A stretch of DNA of 43,543 nucleotides from Pseudoalteromonas denitrificans DSM 6059 (GTDB taxonomy: Bacteria > Pseudomonadota > Gammaproteobacteria > Enterobacterales > Alteromonadaceae): positions 1-43,543 of the forward strand of contig NZ_FOLO01000048.1 of the NCBI RefSeq assembly GCF_900112265.1, given 5' to 3'. The position numbers were made by a program, and so were the translations under genes. Shown one piece after another: positions 41,836 to 43,543 of the stretch (position 1 is the stretch's first letter; each line of letters starts with the position of its first letter). The notes beneath the pieces are model-generated. The model did no database searches. It was not told where the DNA came from and saw only the letters and a list, made by a program, of their open reading frames with translations.

Positions 41836-43482
41836 ATGACAGGCGCAGAGTTATTAATCGAGTTATTAGCCAAGCATGGTGTAAAGGATGTATTTGGTTA
41901 CCCTGGTGGAGCCATTATGCCGATTTACGATGCATTGTATGGTGCTCCGGTTAAGCATTATTTAACACGCCATGAACAAGCCGCGGGATTTTCTGCTATT
42001 GGATACACGCGTAGTACAGGGAAGTTAGGAGTGTGTTTTGCAACTTCAGGCCCAGGTGCTACTAACCTAGTTACTTCAATCGCCGATGCCATGATGGATT
42101 CAATCCCTTTACTTGCTATTACAGGCCAAGTGCCTACAGCAGCAATAGGTTCAGATGCATTTCAAGAAGTTGATGTATTAGGCGTATCTTTAGCAATAAC
42201 AAAACATAGTTATTTAGTTGAGCGTGCAGAAGATTTAGCTGAAATACTACAAGAAGCCATCCATGTTGCTACTTCTGGTCGCCCTGGCCCAGTATTAGTC
42301 GATATTCCAAAAGACATCCAATTAGCACAAGTTAATTTTAAGCCTTGGTTAGCAGCAGAGGACTATCAGCCTGAAGTTGATTTAAATGAAGTTGCTAAAG
42401 CAAACGAATTACTTAAAGAAGCTAAAATGCCAGTTGCTTATGTCGGCGGTGGAGTGCATGCCGCTGATGCTCAAGATAAATTAATGGCATTTTTAAATGA
42501 AACACGTATGCCAGCAGTGTCGACTTTAAAAGCGTTAGGTTCAGTATTACCTGATTACGAATATGATTTAGGCATGTTAGGTATGCATGGTGGCCAGGCT
42601 GCCAATTTAGCTGTGCAAAAATGTGACTTATTAGTCTGTATTGGCGCGCGTTTTGATGATCGTGTTACAGGTAATTTAAGTAAGTTTGCTTCTAATGCAA
42701 AAATCATCCATTTAGATATAGATGCTGCTGAAGTGGGTAAACGTAAACCAGCTGAGGCATCTTTAATTGCAGATTTACATGATTCATTGCCTTTATTAAC
42801 GCATCCGCAAACGAATGAATCTTGGTTAACGCATATAAAATCAATGATGGTGAAACACGCTTGGCGCTATGACTATCCTGGCGAAAAAGTTTTTGCACCT
42901 TACTTATTAAATAAATTAAGCCAAACAATGCCAAGCAATGGTGTGGTGTGTTGTGATGTGGGTCAGCACCAAATGTGGGTGGCACAACATATGAAGTTTA
43001 ATAGTCCAAAAAACCACTTAAGTAGTGGTGGTGCAGGCACTATGGGATTTGGTTTACCTGCTGCAATAGGTGTTCAGGTTGCACGCCCTGATGACTTTGT
43101 TATCACAGTGTCGGGTGATGGTTCAATCATGATGAACATACAGGAACTCGCTACAATCCGTCGTAATAACTTACCAGTCAAAATATTAGTAATAGATAAC
43201 CAAAGATTAGGCATGGTAAGGCAGTGGCAGCAAATGTTTTTTGAAGAACGCTACAGTGAGACTATCCTTTCTGATAATCCTGACTTTGTTGCATTAGCCG
43301 CTGTATTTGGCATTAAAGGTCAAACTATCACTAAGGCAAGTGAAGTGGATGATGCAATACAAACACTGGTGAATTCTAAAGGTCCTTACATATTACATGC
43401 TTGTATCGATGAGCAAGAGAATGTTTGGCCACTTGTTCCACCAGGTGCAGCAAACGATCAGATGGTTACAGAAGTTAAGTAA
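41836..43482 (+). CDS. ilvG: acetolactate synthase large subunit (IlvG type)
   Basis: This thiamine-diphosphate enzyme makes acetolactate and acetohydroxybutyrate in Val, Leu and Ile synthesis. I chose ATG 41836 (548 residues, near E. coli IlvG at 548), since a TTG at 41824 only adds MGLR. The catalytic Glu is in TRHEQAAG near residue 47, and ThDP binding is GDGS followed by NN-type loops (GDGSIMMNIQELATIRRNN). The sequence is closer to IlvG than to IlvI or IlvB (GAIMPIYDALYG, TDAFQEVDVLG type). It is controlled by the ilv attenuator upstream. The small subunit would lie beyond the window edge. Confidence 0.93.
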   Translation: MTGAELLIELLAKHGVKDVFGYPGGAIMPIYDALYGAPVKHYLTRHEQAAGFSAIGYTRSTGKLGVCFATSGPGATNLVTSIADAMMDSIPLLAITGQVPTAAIGSDAFQEVDVLGVSLAITKHSYLVERAEDLAEILQEAIHVATSGRPGPVLVDIPKDIQLAQVNFKPWLAAEDYQPEVDLNEVAKANELLKEAKMPVAYVGGGVHAADAQDKLMAFLNETRMPAVSTLKALGSVLPDYEYDLGMLGMHGGQAANLAVQKCDLLVCIGARFDDRVTGNLSKFASNAKIIHLDIDAAEVGKRKPAEASLIADLHDSLPLLTHPQTNESWLTHIKSMMVKHAWRYDYPGEKVFAPYLLNKLSQTMPSNGVVCCDVGQHQMWVAQHMKFNSPKNHLSSGGAGTMGFGLPAAIGVQVARPDDFVITVSGDGSIMMNIQELATIRRNNLPVKILVIDNQRLGMVRQWQQMFFEERYSETILSDNPDFVALAAVFGIKGQTITKASEVDDAIQTLVNSKGPYILHACIDEQENVWPLVPPGAANDQMVTEVK

Positions 43483-43543
43483 TAAGTCATTAAATAGATT
43501 GATTGCACGTATTGGCATATCAATACCACCAGGTGAAGCAAAC

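Overview
The window looks like chromosomal DNA of a marine gammaproteobacterium close to Pseudoalteromonas. This rests on low GC, an OMPLA phospholipase, an ilvG-type attenuator, a lysine riboswitch, TonB receptors, several secreted subtilases, a GlyGly-CTERM-like protein and Reg_prop/GGDEF and MCP sensors. The genus is inferred, since there is no rRNA here. No tRNA, rRNA, CRISPR array or prophage was seen.

Layout. 1-0.6 kb: the 3' end of an IS5-family transposase sits inside a truncated BCCT osmolyte transporter gene. 0.6-9.7 kb: ordinary housekeeping and envelope genes (DUF2959 lipoprotein, YihY, prolyl aminopeptidase, D-aminoacyl-tRNA deacylase, GhrA-like dehydrogenase, a spermidine-synthase-fold protein, a GNAT-YiiD fusion, outer-membrane proteins, PldA), with a few unrecognised small ORFs. 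9.9-14.3 kb (minus strand): a four-gene operon, dapA-dapD-PLP decarboxylase-M14 deacylase, behind a recognisable lysine riboswitch.

14.4-22.7 kb (plus strand): two tandem paralogous periplasmic binding-protein-like genes with six matching cysteines, a TonB-dependent receptor, a secreted DUF4097-like protein and a large multidomain surface protein. 22.8-30.4 kb: two divergent subtilases separated by about 750 bp of regulatory DNA, then a Reg_prop/Y_Y_Y sensor with a degenerate GGDEF domain. One of these subtilases ends in DGGTIWR tandem repeats. 30.6-32.7 kb: a secreted esterase and an ohr-ohrR peroxide module with clear palindromic operators. 32.8-37.3 kb: a hybrid histidine kinase with an AraC-type output domain, divergent from a third subtilase. 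37.7-41.3 kb: an HBM-type chemoreceptor, a second DUF4097-like protein and a TraB/GumN-family protein. 41.6-43.5 kb: an Ile/Val leader peptide, an attenuator and ilvG.

How the parts may work together. The most interesting cis-signal is a pair of GTCGC boxes repeated at exactly 21 bp. It lies between the AraC-type hybrid kinase and the 36.0 kb subtilase. It recurs twice, in the same orientation relative to the gene, upstream of the 24.6 kb subtilase. This spacing is the one used by AraC-family dimers on direct repeats, so I infer a small protease regulon run by the hybrid kinase. The other main candidates for something new are the DGGTIWR-repeat subtilase and the lysine-riboswitch operon with an unusual decarboxylase and an M14 deacylase.
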